Assembly (NCBI RefSeq): GCF_004054195.1
Contig: NZ_SBIW01000006.1
Span: forward strand, 69,653-133,652
Direction: 5' to 3'
Length of the DNA stretch: 64,000 nt
From: Mucilaginibacter gilvus
GTDB lineage: Bacteria; Bacteroidota; Bacteroidia; Sphingobacteriales; Sphingobacteriaceae
In this document: in pieces, positions 1 to 8,984 of the stretch
How positions within the stretch are numbered: the first letter of the stretch is position 1
How the letters are laid out: every line of letters starts with the position of its first letter
Program-made: the position numbers and the translations under genes
Notes under the pieces: model-generated
Told to the model about the DNA's origin: nothing
Seen by the model: the letters and a program-made list of their open reading frames with translations, nothing else
Database searches by the model: none

Positions 1-286
1 TAAGGTATTTACCTCTTTCCTCCTATTACAATTTCTTCATTAAACTTTTAAAGACAGGGAGGTCTACCCCATCTTTTCGAAAATAATTATGCTTGTCTCC
101 CCAAAACATTTGCGTTTTTTTAAGCGTTTATTAAAAAGCTATTCTATAATTATGCGGTAGTAATCTGTAATATTTGAGATACTATTACCCATTTATTAGT
201 TTTAATATTATATTTATTGCGTAATAATCACACAATGAGAGCAAACGTGTGGTTTTAACTAATTATCAACCAAATAAACTTCCAAT
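1..286. other. AT-rich intergenic leader
   Basis: No gene or structured RNA recognised. The stretch is AT-rich and presumably carries the promoter of the following fusion gene, but I see no clear match to the Bacteroidota TTTG/TAnnTTTG pattern. Confidence 0.4.
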
Positions 287-2965
287 ATGCGATTTAAAAT
301 TACCCTCTTGCTCGTGCTGTGTGTAATGCTATTTAATTTTAGCAAAATACCCGTTAAGCCGAGAATACTGGTTTTCACAAAAACCTCGGGCTATCACCAC
401 GAAAGTATTGCCGTTGGCGTACCAGCAATTATGAAACTGGGCGCCGAAAACAATTTCCTGGTAGACAGCACTTCTGATGCTTCCAAGATCACCGAAAGCA
501 ACTTAAAAAAATACTCGGCAGTTGTGTTTTTACACACTACCGGTTACATGCTGAACAACTATCAGCAGGCCGACCTGGAGCGTTATATGCAGGCAGGCGG
601 TAACTTTGTTGGCGTACATGCTGCCGCAGACGCCGAATACGACTGGAAATATTACGGCCGCCTGGTTGGTGCCTACTTTTTAAGCCACCCTCAGCAACAG
701 GAAGCTACGCTGAACGTGGTTGACAAAAACCACCCAGCTACCCGCGGCTTACCTGCCGTTTGGAAACGTAAAGACGAATGGTACAACTTTAAAAGCATCA
801 GCCCGAAAATACATGTGCTGATGACCATTGACGAAAGCAGTTACACCGGCGGCAAAAACGGCGCTACCCACCCAATGGCCTGGTACCAGAATTTTGAGAA
901 CGGCCGTTCTTTTTACACCGAACTGGGCCACACCGATGAATCTTACGTAGACCCATTGTTCCTTGGTCACCTGCTTGGTGGTATCAAATACGCCATTGGC
1001 GATAACAAAGCATTGGATTACAGCAAAGCCACAACTGTGCGCGTGCCGGAAGCCAACCGTTTTGAGAAAACACAATTGGTACAAGGCACATTTTTTGAGC
1101 CCACCGAAATGGCCGTATTGCCAAACTTTGATATATTGGTATCGCAGCGCCGCGGCGAACTGATGCTGTACAAAAACGGCACTAAAACCGTAAAACAAGC
1201 CGGCTTTTTAGATGTGTACTGGAAAACACATACCAAGGGCGTTAACGCCGAAGAAGGTGTATTGGGTTTAAACATCGACCCTGATTTTAAAACCAACCAC
1301 TACGTTTATATTTATTACAGCCCGTCGGATACTTCAGTAAACCGCCTTTCGCGTTTCACCATGACCGGCGATACCATTGATAACAAAACCGAAAAAGTAA
1401 TTTTACAATTATACTCGCAGCGCGAGATCTGCTGCCATACAGGTGGTTCTATCGCTTTCGGGCCAGATCATATGCTGTTCTTATCAGCCGGCGATAACAG
1501 TACCCCATTTGATGAGCCGGGCAAAAAACCATTTAATACCCGCGCTTTTGCCCCACAAGATGACCGCCCTGAGTTTTTAAACCACGATGCGCGCCGTTCT
1601 GCCGGTAACACCAACGATCTGCGTGGTAAGATCTTACGTATAAAAATTAATCCGGATGGTACTTACAGCATCCCCGAAGGGAACTTATTTAAACAAGGTA
1701 CACCAAAAACCCGCCCGGAAATTTATGTAATGGGCGACAGGAACCCATACCGGATCTCGGTAGATCAAAAGAACGGCTTCCTGTACTGGGGTGAAGTAGG
1801 CCCTGATGCGCAAAAAGATAGCTTAGAAACACGCGGCCCCCGCGGTTACGATGAGTTTAACCAGGCGCGTAAAGCAGGTTTCTTTGGCTGGCCATTTTTT
1901 ATTGCCAACAACTACGCCTACCGCCCGTTTGATTATGCCACTGGCGTATCTGGTGCCCCATGGGACCCAATGCACCCGGTGAACGATTCGAGAAACAATA
2001 CCGGTTTACGCGAACTGCCACCTGCGCAGCCAGCATTTATCTGGTACCCGTATGCCGAATCTCCTGATTTTCCGCAGGTAGGTACTGGTGGCCGTAACGC
2101 TATGGCGGGCCCGGCTTACTATACAGATATGTTTCCGAAGGCTACCCGTATGCCCGATTACTTTAACAAGAAAGTTGTTTTTTACGATTGGATCCGCGGA
2201 TTTATTAAACTACTTACCCTGCAGCCAAACGGCGACCTGGATAAAATGGAGCCATTTATGGCCGATACCAAATTCCATAACGTTATTGATATGGAAACCG
2301 GCCCTGATGGTAAGATCTACCTGTTAGAGTATGGTACCGGCTGGTTTGCCAAAAACAAGGATGCCGGTTTAGCGCGTATAGATTACAACAGTGGTAACCG
2401 CGCGCCCGAAGTAGCAAGCGTAGCTACCAGCAAAGCTTACGGCGCATTGCCTTTAACTACCGTATTAACGGTTAAAGCAACCGACCCTGAGAAAAACAAA
2501 ATAATCTATATGTGGAACCTGGGCAATGGTGTTAAAAAGACGACCACCGTACCTAAGTTAACTTATACCTATACTAAAAAAGGAAACTATACTGTTTCTG
2601 TTGAAGCAAGGGACGAGTACGACGCGGTAAGCACCAGCGGCAAAACAGTTGCTGTATTAGCTGGCCAGGATTCGCCTGATATGAAATTAAAAGTGGCGAA
2701 CATGAAAGCCAACGCAGCAGGCAAAGCCCTGATGATGTCGCTTGATTGCTCGGCTTGCCATAAAGTATCAGAAAAATCGGTAGGTCCCGCGTTTGCCGAG
2801 GTAGCTAAAAAATACCCTGCAAATGCTGCCTCCTCTGCTCATCTGATCAAAAAGATAGCAAACGGCGGTCACGGTGTTTGGGGTGATGTAGATATGCCTG
2901 GCCACCCTGCTTTAAAACCTGCAGAAAGCCAAAAGATCATTAACTGGATATACTCACTTAAATAA
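287..2965 (+). CDS. Secreted ThuA / PQQ-type sugar dehydrogenase / PKD / cytochrome c fusion
   Basis: An 892-residue exported multidomain protein. A hydrophobic N-terminal segment (about 4-18) is followed by a ThuA-like trehalose-utilisation domain (about 27-240, starting PRILVFTKTSGYHHES). Next is a six-bladed propeller of the soluble glucose/sorbosone dehydrogenase family (about 265-690), then a PKD fold (about 710-790). Last is a class I cytochrome c domain with CSACH at 821-825 and a likely Met ligand in DMPGH near 868. The family is expected to oxidise a sugar with PQQ and pass electrons to the attached haem in the periplasm; substrate is unknown. This architecture recurs in Bacteroidota and Planctomycetes, often annotated ThuA or PKD domain protein. 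A TonB receptor gene follows after a terminator-like hairpin. Confidence 0.9.
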   Translation: MRFKITLLLVLCVMLFNFSKIPVKPRILVFTKTSGYHHESIAVGVPAIMKLGAENNFLVDSTSDASKITESNLKKYSAVVFLHTTGYMLNNYQQADLERYMQAGGNFVGVHAAADAEYDWKYYGRLVGAYFLSHPQQQEATLNVVDKNHPATRGLPAVWKRKDEWYNFKSISPKIHVLMTIDESSYTGGKNGATHPMAWYQNFENGRSFYTELGHTDESYVDPLFLGHLLGGIKYAIGDNKALDYSKATTVRVPEANRFEKTQLVQGTFFEPTEMAVLPNFDILVSQRRGELMLYKNGTKTVKQAGFLDVYWKTHTKGVNAEEGVLGLNIDPDFKTNHYVYIYYSPSDTSVNRLSRFTMTGDTIDNKTEKVILQLYSQREICCHTGGSIAFGPDHMLFLSAGDNSTPFDEPGKKPFNTRAFAPQDDRPEFLNHDARRSAGNTNDLRGKILRIKINPDGTYSIPEGNLFKQGTPKTRPEIYVMGDRNPYRISVDQKNGFLYWGEVGPDAQKDSLETRGPRGYDEFNQARKAGFFGWPFFIANNYAYRPFDYATGVSGAPWDPMHPVNDSRNNTGLRELPPAQPAFIWYPYAESPDFPQVGTGGRNAMAGPAYYTDMFPKATRMPDYFNKKVVFYDWIRGFIKLLTLQPNGDLDKMEPFMADTKFHNVIDMETGPDGKIYLLEYGTGWFAKNKDAGLARIDYNSGNRAPEVASVATSKAYGALPLTTVLTVKATDPEKNKIIYMWNLGNGVKKTTTVPKLTYTYTKKGNYTVSVEARDEYDAVSTSGKTVAVLAGQDSPDMKLKVANMKANAAGKALMMSLDCSACHKVSEKSVGPAFAEVAKKYPANAASSAHLIKKIANGGHGVWGDVDMPGHPALKPAESQKIINWIYSLK

Positions 2966-2983
2966 TAAAATTGTTTTCTTTGC

Positions 2984-3020
2984 AGCGGATATGATAACCC
3001 TACATCATATCCGCTTTTTT
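2984..3020 (+). terminator. Rho-independent terminator after the ThuA fusion gene
   Basis: A perfect 12-bp stem (AGCGGATATGAT at 2984-2995 with ATCATATCCGCT at 3004-3015), 8-nt loop, followed by a T run. It lies in the 63-bp gap before the TonB receptor gene, so the two genes may be only partly co-transcribed. Confidence 0.8.
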
Positions 3021-3028
3021 ATTTTACA

Positions 3029-5380
3029 ATGAAGAAATTATCTGCTCTCTTACTCGCGCTGACGCTATTTTGTTCAGCATTCGCTCAAACCCGTGTTAAC
3101 TTTTCGGGTACCGTTACTACCACAGGCGCTTCCCCAATTGCGGGCGCTACGGTAAGTTTATTAAACACCAATTACGCCGCCATTACCAATGGGAAAGGCG
3201 CTTTTAGCTTTAAGAATGTACCTGCCGGCAAGTATACCCTGCATGTAAGCAATGTAGCCTATGCGGCTATTAATCAAAGCATCACTATTGGCGCGCAGTC
3301 GGCATCAACCAACATCCAGCTAACCGAAGCAAGTAACCGGCTGGATGAAGTGGTAGTTACCGCGCAAAAAAGTGAAGAAGCAGCCCAGCAGATCCCGGCC
3401 AGTATCTCTACCCTATCTGCCAAACAGGTACAGGAATACAAGGTGTGGAACCTGAAGGATATCACCGCCATTGTGCCCAACCTGTACACTGCCAGCCCCG
3501 GCGACGACAGGAACGTAACCAGCATCCGCGGCGTGGCAACCACTTCTTACGACCCTGCTGTTGCTACCTATATAGACGGTGTGAACCAGTTTAGCTTGGA
3601 TACTTACATTCCCCAACTTTTTGATGTGGAGCGCATAGAAGTGTTGCGCGGCCCGCAGGGCAGCCTTTACGGCCGTAATGCCATGGGTGGTGTTATCAAT
3701 GTAATAACTAAACAACCAACCAACCTAACCACGGGCTTTGCCGAAGTGAATTTTGGCAGCTATGGCCAAAAACGTATCAGCCTGGGCATCCGCACACCGC
3801 TGGTACAGGATAAACTATACCTGGGTGTTGCCGGCCTGTACAATGGCTTTGATGGTTTTTACAACAACCAGTTTAACAACACCAAGCTGGATAAACAGCA
3901 TTCCTTTATGGGGAACTACTATTTGAAGTACCTGGCCACCCAAAACTTTAATTTAACGCTGAACGTTAAGAACTACGCTAACCGCAACAATGGCCCATTT
4001 GCTTTATCAGGCTCGCCGGGTGACGCTTTGGCGACACCTTTCCAGGTTAATCAGAACGCGGTTACCAAAATGATCGATAACATCTTTAACGCTTCCCTGT
4101 CTGCCAGCTACACTGGTAAAGATTTTAACTTTACCTCGAACACGGCTTACCAGCAAAACTACCGCTACTACACCGTGCCTATCGACGGAGATTTTTCGCC
4201 GATTGATGGTGTAAGTGTAATTAACAATTACGGCCCCAATTTCAACAAAGTGAAGGTAACCACGCAGGAGTTTAGGTTCTCCTCCCCTGCTTCGGCAACG
4301 AACATCAGGTGGACAGCCGGTTTGTACGGCTTCTACCGTTATGCCCCAACCAAAACCGGTACGCACTTTGGTGCAGACGGTGAAATGGTTGGCGCTCCGT
4401 TCCCAAATTTCAGCACTATTAATACCAATATCGAGCATAATTACGGCACCGCGGTATTTGGCCAGGTAGTTTTTGTGCTTGATCCGAAATGGGACCTGAC
4501 CGCCGGCTTACGCTACGATTACGAGCATAAAAAAGAAGAAATAAAAGGCGAGTTCCAAATGGACGGTGACGCCCCTGTAGTTACCCAGAACGACACGTCG
4601 TCAACCGCCAGCTTTAAAGCCTTTACACCAAAGCTGAGCCTTGCTTACCATGTATCTGAAGCGAGCAACCTGTACGCAACTTATAGCCGTGGCTTTAGGG
4701 CAGGTGGTCTCAGCCAGCTTGGTGCCGACCCTTCGTCGCCGCCTTTGTTCGCCTACAAGCCTGAATACAGCAACAACTTTGAGGTAGGATCGAAAAACCT
4801 GTTCTTCGATAACAAACTAAGGGTGAACGCATCCTTGTTCTATATTTCAATAAACAACGCGCAGGTACCAACACTGGTATTGCCACAAGCGATTGTACTT
4901 ACCCGTAACGCCGGTAAACTGCGCAGCAAAGGTGCCGAACTGGAACTTGCCGCAACCGTTTTAAAAGGCCTGGATATCTCTTACAACTTTGGTTATACCC
5001 ACGCCCGCTATACCGACCTGAAGGTGCCAAGCAACGGCGCTGTAGTAAACCTGAATGGCAACCACCAGGTTTATACGCCTGATGTAACCTCTATGCTGGC
5101 CCTTCAATATGGTTATTTGCTTGGCAGAGGCACCAAATTAGTTGCCCGCGGCGAGTGGAAATACCTCGGCAAACAATACTTCGACCTGGCTAACAACATT
5201 GAGCAAAAAGCTTACAGCACTTTTAACGCACGTTTAGGTGTTACCACTAAAAGGCTTGATGTGTTTGTTTGGGGAACCAATTTAAGCAACAAAAACTACA
5301 TCGATTATGCTTACGATTTCGGTGCATCGCATTTGGGTAACCCAAGGATGTACGGCGTAACCGTGAGAACTAACTTCTAA
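3029..5380 (+). CDS. TonB-dependent outer-membrane receptor
   Basis: A 783-residue receptor for energised uptake across the outer membrane. The signal peptide is MKKLSALLLALTLFCSAFAQ. A carboxypeptidase-regulatory-like beta-sandwich (about 24-108) precedes the plug (about 115-230, with the conserved VERIEVLRGPQGSLYG and GGVINVITK). The rest is a 22-stranded barrel ending in a C-terminal Phe. The plug and barrel resemble siderophore or small-ligand receptors rather than SusC, and no SusD neighbour is present. The ligand cannot be told from sequence; the upstream sugar-dehydrogenase fusion could be functionally linked but that is only positional. Confidence 0.93.
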   Translation: MKKLSALLLALTLFCSAFAQTRVNFSGTVTTTGASPIAGATVSLLNTNYAAITNGKGAFSFKNVPAGKYTLHVSNVAYAAINQSITIGAQSASTNIQLTEASNRLDEVVVTAQKSEEAAQQIPASISTLSAKQVQEYKVWNLKDITAIVPNLYTASPGDDRNVTSIRGVATTSYDPAVATYIDGVNQFSLDTYIPQLFDVERIEVLRGPQGSLYGRNAMGGVINVITKQPTNLTTGFAEVNFGSYGQKRISLGIRTPLVQDKLYLGVAGLYNGFDGFYNNQFNNTKLDKQHSFMGNYYLKYLATQNFNLTLNVKNYANRNNGPFALSGSPGDALATPFQVNQNAVTKMIDNIFNASLSASYTGKDFNFTSNTAYQQNYRYYTVPIDGDFSPIDGVSVINNYGPNFNKVKVTTQEFRFSSPASATNIRWTAGLYGFYRYAPTKTGTHFGADGEMVGAPFPNFSTINTNIEHNYGTAVFGQVVFVLDPKWDLTAGLRYDYEHKKEEIKGEFQMDGDAPVVTQNDTSSTASFKAFTPKLSLAYHVSEASNLYATYSRGFRAGGLSQLGADPSSPPLFAYKPEYSNNFEVGSKNLFFDNKLRVNASLFYISINNAQVPTLVLPQAIVLTRNAGKLRSKGAELELAATVLKGLDISYNFGYTHARYTDLKVPSNGAVVNLNGNHQVYTPDVTSMLALQYGYLLGRGTKLVARGEWKYLGKQYFDLANNIEQKAYSTFNARLGVTTKRLDVFVWGTNLSNKNYIDYAYDFGASHLGNPRMYGVTVRTNF

Positions 5381-5430
5381 TCTGTGATGATGAATTTGTT
5401 ATGCTGAGCTTATAACATTGCATAACTTAT

Positions 5431-5452
5431 AGGTCTTCGACAAGCTCAGACT
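5431..5452 (-). repeat. Short interspersed repeat, CTTCGACAAGCTCAG type
   Basis: The 22-base unit is, read on the minus strand, nearly identical to 22179-22200 on the plus strand (AGTCTGAGCTTGTCGAAGAC versus a copy with one C for T). It sits between the TonB receptor stop and a terminator. Confidence 0.75.
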
Positions 5453-5460
5453 TACAAAAT

Positions 5461-5502
5461 AAAAAATCGCCCCGGCTTTAAACAGCCGGGGCGATTTTTT
5501 TT
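5461..5502. terminator. Strong terminator hairpin
   Basis: A perfect 17-bp stem (5461-5477 with 5484-5500), GC-rich core GCCCCGGCT, 6-nt loop, A run on the left and eight T on the right, so it can act in either direction. It terminates the TonB receptor transcript. Confidence 0.9.
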
Positions 5503-5560
5503 GTCAGTCTGCTGTAAGGCTTGCCCCTCACCTGCGACAAAGCCATTAAAACACAACAAC

Positions 5561-5986
5561 ATGAACCACACAAAAACTGGCTATACCATTGGTGTAGCCT
5601 CAACAGCGATTATTTTACTATGGTTAGGTATTTTTAAATTTACCCCAACAGAAGCGGCTTCGATAATGCCGTTTGTACAGCACAGTTTTTTGATGAGCTG
5701 GATGTACAAGATCGGCAGCACACAGGGGGTATCAAACTTTATTGGTTTGTTTGAAATAATTACCGGCCTACTGCTTATCGCTTCTTTTTGGAACAGGAAA
5801 CTTGGGCTGATAGGCGGTTACCTTACCGTTATCATCTTTTTAACAACGCTAAGTTTTTTGCTTACCACGCCGGGAGTGTGGAAGGTAGTGGACGGCGTAC
5901 CCGTTACCGAATTTTTTATTGTGAAGGATTTGGCGTTCCTCGCCCTGGGATTTATGGTTATAGGTAAAAATTCGCTCAATAAATAA
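5561..5986 (+). CDS. DUF417 (YkgB-like) inner-membrane protein
   Basis: A 141-residue protein with about four hydrophobic helices (roughly 8-28, 58-80, 85-105, 120-138), matching the DUF417/YkgB family of unknown function. The motif LWLGIFKFTPTEA near residue 22 is typical of the family. I chose the ATG at 5561; a TTG 60 bases earlier lies in the terminator tail and would add residues without family support. A small monooxygenase-like gene follows 59 bases downstream in the same direction. Confidence 0.8.
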   Translation: MNHTKTGYTIGVASTAIILLWLGIFKFTPTEAASIMPFVQHSFLMSWMYKIGSTQGVSNFIGLFEIITGLLLIASFWNRKLGLIGGYLTVIIFLTTLSFLLTTPGVWKVVDGVPVTEFFIVKDLAFLALGFMVIGKNSLNK

Positions 5987-6045
5987 AACCATAGTTCCTT
6001 TTTAAACGTAATTCTATTACATCTACCTATAAAAACAAGACCCCC

Positions 6046-6339
6046 ATGATAAAAGCAGGATTATTAGTAAAACTGGTAGCAAAACCAGGTAAAGAACAAG
6101 ACGTTGCCGATTTTTTAGCAAGTGCTTCGCCATTAGTGAATGATGAGCCGGATACCATTAATTGGTATGCTTACCGCATCAGCGAGAGCACCTTTGGAAT
6201 ATTTGACACATTTGAAGGTGATGAAGGCCGTAATGCCCACTTAGCCGGTAAAGTTGCCGAAGCCTTGATGGCTAATGCGCCACACCTATTGGCGCTGGAA
6301 CCAACCATAGAGTATGTAGAAATACTGGCAAGTAAATAA
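6046..6339 (+). CDS. Putative quinol monooxygenase (ABM domain)
   Basis: A 97-residue single-domain protein of the antibiotic biosynthesis monooxygenase (ABM) ferredoxin-like fold. It starts with a beta strand KAGLLVKLVAKPGKEQDVADFL and has the family-like segment NWYAYRISESTFGIFDTFEG. Relatives such as YgiN oxidise quinols or act on small aromatic compounds without cofactor, usually as dimers. The substrate is not indicated here. Downstream of the DUF417 gene and possibly co-transcribed. Confidence 0.75.
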   Translation: MIKAGLLVKLVAKPGKEQDVADFLASASPLVNDEPDTINWYAYRISESTFGIFDTFEGDEGRNAHLAGKVAEALMANAPHLLALEPTIEYVEILASK

Positions 6340-6470
6340 AGAAGTTTAAGTTGAGGGTGATAAGAGAAGTCCTTTTGCTGCAAAGCGGAGGGCTTTTCTG
6401 TTTTTTGGGAATCTATTTTATAGAAACGCCTTTATATCTTTTAGTTAACTTAAAAACAGCATTTAGTTAT

Positions 6471-6502
6471 TTTGAAAGTATTGTAGTTTTTAACTAAATT
6501 TA
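6471..6502 (+). promoter_or_regulatory. Candidate Bacteroidota sigma-A promoter
   Basis: TTTG at 6471-6474 and TAAATTTA at 6495-6502 are separated by 20 bases, close to the Bacteroidota TTTG-N19-TAnnTTTG pattern with one mismatch. It would start transcription about 25 bases before the lipoprotein gene at 6535. Confidence 0.45.
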
Positions 6503-6534
6503 TACAAAAAATATATTCAACTAAACTTTATTAC

Positions 6535-7323
6535 ATGAAACTAAAATTACTCTCCGGCATTTTTGCTGTTACAGCCATAGCATTCCTTTATACATCCTGT
6601 AAAAAAGATGCGCCCGATTTTTCTTCCACAGGTAATAGTAGTACTGTATCTACTAAAGCCGTAAGCCAGCAAATTGCGCTGAACCTGGTGCAAAGCCTGT
6701 ATGGCGGCATCGGCGGTTTTAGCGTTAATGATGGTTTGAGCCCGAAGATAAACGCCATTGCGCCAAACCGTAAAAAAATAATCATCAACTCGGTTAACCC
6801 GGATTGCGGTATGACAATGGATACCACGCTTACTTACAGCCTGGATCTGGATACCACCAAGGTAACCGTTAGCGGCAGATTTAAATATGCTACTATTTGT
6901 ACCAACGACACACCAACCGGCTTAACTGCCTATGACAGTTTGCTGGTATCTATGATCACTCCGTCGTTAGAAGCAAAATACAATATCCTACAAAACTTAA
7001 CCGTTAACGTGCTCAACGCGCAAAATCCCGATAAACTATCGTTTAACGGCTTGATGAATATGCAGGCAAGTCTTCAATACAAAACAGGGTCGAAACAAAA
7101 ACTCAGCACCTCGTTTAAATATAAGCTTACCTCGCTTATCATCAACACGGCGAATGATGGCGATATAGAAAGCGGCAGCGCGACCTTTGAAACTACAGGC
7201 GATACCCCTCAAGGCAAATGGAACTATAAAGGTAGCATCCTGTTTTTAGGAAATCATAAAGTGAAGATCACGATAGATGGCACTACCTACACTGTAGATA
7301 TACAAACCGGACAAATAGTTTAG
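6535..7323 (+). CDS. Lipoprotein of unknown function
   Basis: A 262-residue putative lipoprotein. The N-terminus has a lysine, a hydrophobic run and a lipobox ending at the Cys of LYTSCKKD (Cys about 22). The remainder is Ser/Thr/Asn-rich with alternating strands, as in extracytoplasmic beta-sandwich proteins. Two cysteines (in NPDCGM and TICTND) could form a disulfide. I recognise no family. It stands alone between the ABM gene and the convergent efflux operon. Confidence 0.75.
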   Translation: MKLKLLSGIFAVTAIAFLYTSCKKDAPDFSSTGNSSTVSTKAVSQQIALNLVQSLYGGIGGFSVNDGLSPKINAIAPNRKKIIINSVNPDCGMTMDTTLTYSLDLDTTKVTVSGRFKYATICTNDTPTGLTAYDSLLVSMITPSLEAKYNILQNLTVNVLNAQNPDKLSFNGLMNMQASLQYKTGSKQKLSTSFKYKLTSLIINTANDGDIESGSATFETTGDTPQGKWNYKGSILFLGNHKVKITIDGTTYTVDIQTGQIV

Positions 7324-7379
7324 GCAATAAATTCCGTTAGGCAGCACTAAAACTTATTACTAAAATAACGCTAATATAT

Positions 7380-7409
7380 AAACGCCTCCTGATAACACGG
7401 GAGGCGTTT
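7380..7409. terminator. Hairpin between convergent genes
   Basis: A perfect 10-bp stem (AAACGCCTCC at 7380-7389 and GGAGGCGTTT at 7400-7409) with a 10-nt loop, located between the stops of the lipoprotein gene and the efflux outer-membrane gene. It lacks a long T run, so it is a weak or bidirectional terminator. Confidence 0.6.
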
Positions 7410-7437
7410 ATGCATATGTAGGGGTGGTAATTTTTGC

Positions 7438-8850
7438 TTATTTCCAACCACCGCCCAATGAGCGGTACAGTTCTGATACGGCATCCAGTTGGGTACGTTT
7501 TACGGTAGCCAGTTCCAGTTCGCTTTGCAACACATTGCCTTGCGCGGTTATTACTTCCAGGTAAGTAGCAAGGCCATTCCTGAATAAAAGATTAGCATTC
7601 GATGTGGCTTGTTGCAGCGTTTTTACACGGTTGGCAGCGATAGCTTGCTGTTGTTTCAGTTTTTCTATCCTTACTAAAGCGTCGCTCACCTCGCCTACCG
7701 CGTTCAATACCGACTGGCGGAACTGCAGCACGATTTTCTCGCGCTCAACTTTAGCTACTTCATATTTTGTGCTTAGCTCTTTATGATTTAAAAGCGGCTG
7801 CAACAAGCTTCCCGATACAATACCGAATAGTGAAGCGGGAATATTGAACCAATTGCTTGCTTTAAACGAATTAACACCACCAGATGCAGTTATACGCAAT
7901 GCAGGATACATCTCCGCTTTGTTGATGCCTACATTCGCATTAGCAATATTTAAAGCTAATTCCGAGCTTTTAACATCGGGCCTGCGGCTTATGATGGCAG
8001 ACGGAACTCCCGCTGATAAGTTTTCGGGGACGGTAAGGTCACCCAGTTTGGCGCTGCGGGCAATTTTGTCGGGCAATTCACCGGTAAGGATGCGCAGGGC
8101 ATTTTCCTGTATGGCGATGTTCTGCTCAAACTGTGGCACCAACTGCTCGGCGGCCTGGCGTTGTGCTTCCGTTTGCTGAACGGCAAGGGATGTTACCTGC
8201 CCTGCATCATACTGCAAACGGATGATGCGCAGGGTGCTATCGTTCAGTTTAACATTCTTTTGGGCAATATTCAACTGCTCATCCAACATTAGAAGATTAT
8301 AATACCCTTGCGATACACTGGCCACAATATTGGTTTGGATAGCCTTTTTAGCCTCTGCAGTTTGCAGATATTGGGCCAACGCGGCGCGCTGGCGGTTTTT
8401 TATCTTACCCCAAATATCCGCTTCCCAGGACAAGGCCAGGTTAGCTGAATAATCTTCGATATGTTTTGTACCGAGATCGTACTGGCTCAGGCTTAAGCCG
8501 GTCACACTGTTATCGCTTGGCCGGCTGGTGCTGGCGGTCACGTTTAGCCCAAGGGTTGGCACATAGTCCCATTTAACGCGTTTGAAAAGCAATTGCGATG
8601 ATTCGATGTTTTTCACCGCTATCTGCATATCGTAGTTCTTTACAATGGCGCTGTCTATCAGTTTTTGCAGCGTTGCATCAGCAAAAAAGCTTTTCCATTG
8701 GATATCTGCAATGCTGGTGGTATCGCCCACCGTTGCCACATTTCTAAACTCAGTTGGCAGTGCAGGTTTGGGTGTTTCTATATCTTTTGAAACTGAACAA
8801 CCGGATAACACCACCAGTATAAATGCCAGTTTACTAAATAAATTTTTCAT
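7438..8850 (-). CDS. RND efflux outer-membrane factor (TolC/NodT family lipoprotein)
   Basis: A 470-residue outer-membrane channel. The lipobox at VVLSGCSVS (Cys 18) anchors it. Two OEP domains follow, rich in long alpha helices (for example NIAQKNVKLNDSTLRIIRLQ) and with the conserved SRRPDV segment of the NodT/OprM family near residue 292. It should form the trimeric exit duct of the tripartite pump encoded just upstream (pump 8985-12191, adaptor 12310-13443). It is the last gene of that minus-strand operon, 134 bases after the pump gene. The hydrophilic substrate range is unknown. Confidence 0.93.
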   Translation of the reverse strand: MKNLFSKLAFILVVLSGCSVSKDIETPKPALPTEFRNVATVGDTTSIADIQWKSFFADATLQKLIDSAIVKNYDMQIAVKNIESSQLLFKRVKWDYVPTLGLNVTASTSRPSDNSVTGLSLSQYDLGTKHIEDYSANLALSWEADIWGKIKNRQRAALAQYLQTAEAKKAIQTNIVASVSQGYYNLLMLDEQLNIAQKNVKLNDSTLRIIRLQYDAGQVTSLAVQQTEAQRQAAEQLVPQFEQNIAIQENALRILTGELPDKIARSAKLGDLTVPENLSAGVPSAIISRRPDVKSSELALNIANANVGINKAEMYPALRITASGGVNSFKASNWFNIPASLFGIVSGSLLQPLLNHKELSTKYEVAKVEREKIVLQFRQSVLNAVGEVSDALVRIEKLKQQQAIAANRVKTLQQATSNANLLFRNGLATYLEVITAQGNVLQSELELATVKRTQLDAVSELYRSLGGGWK

Positions 8851-8984
8851 TGTCTTGTTGTTAAAATTCGTTCTTATCGCTTCGTTATTTTACTCACCCC
8901 GGGTATGCTCCGCTGCCCGACCCTCTTTTGCGGAAAGAGGGTTGAGCTTCACGCGTCGCTATAGTTGAGTTTTTAACTCGTCGA

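Noticed and set aside
749..1198. Open frame on the minus strand inside the ThuA fusion gene
   Set aside because: Shadow of a strongly coding plus-strand gene; no family motif and no start context.
5501..5560. 20-residue N-terminal extension of the DUF417 protein from a TTG
   Set aside because: Lies in the terminator tail; the ATG at 5561 begins at the conserved N-terminus.
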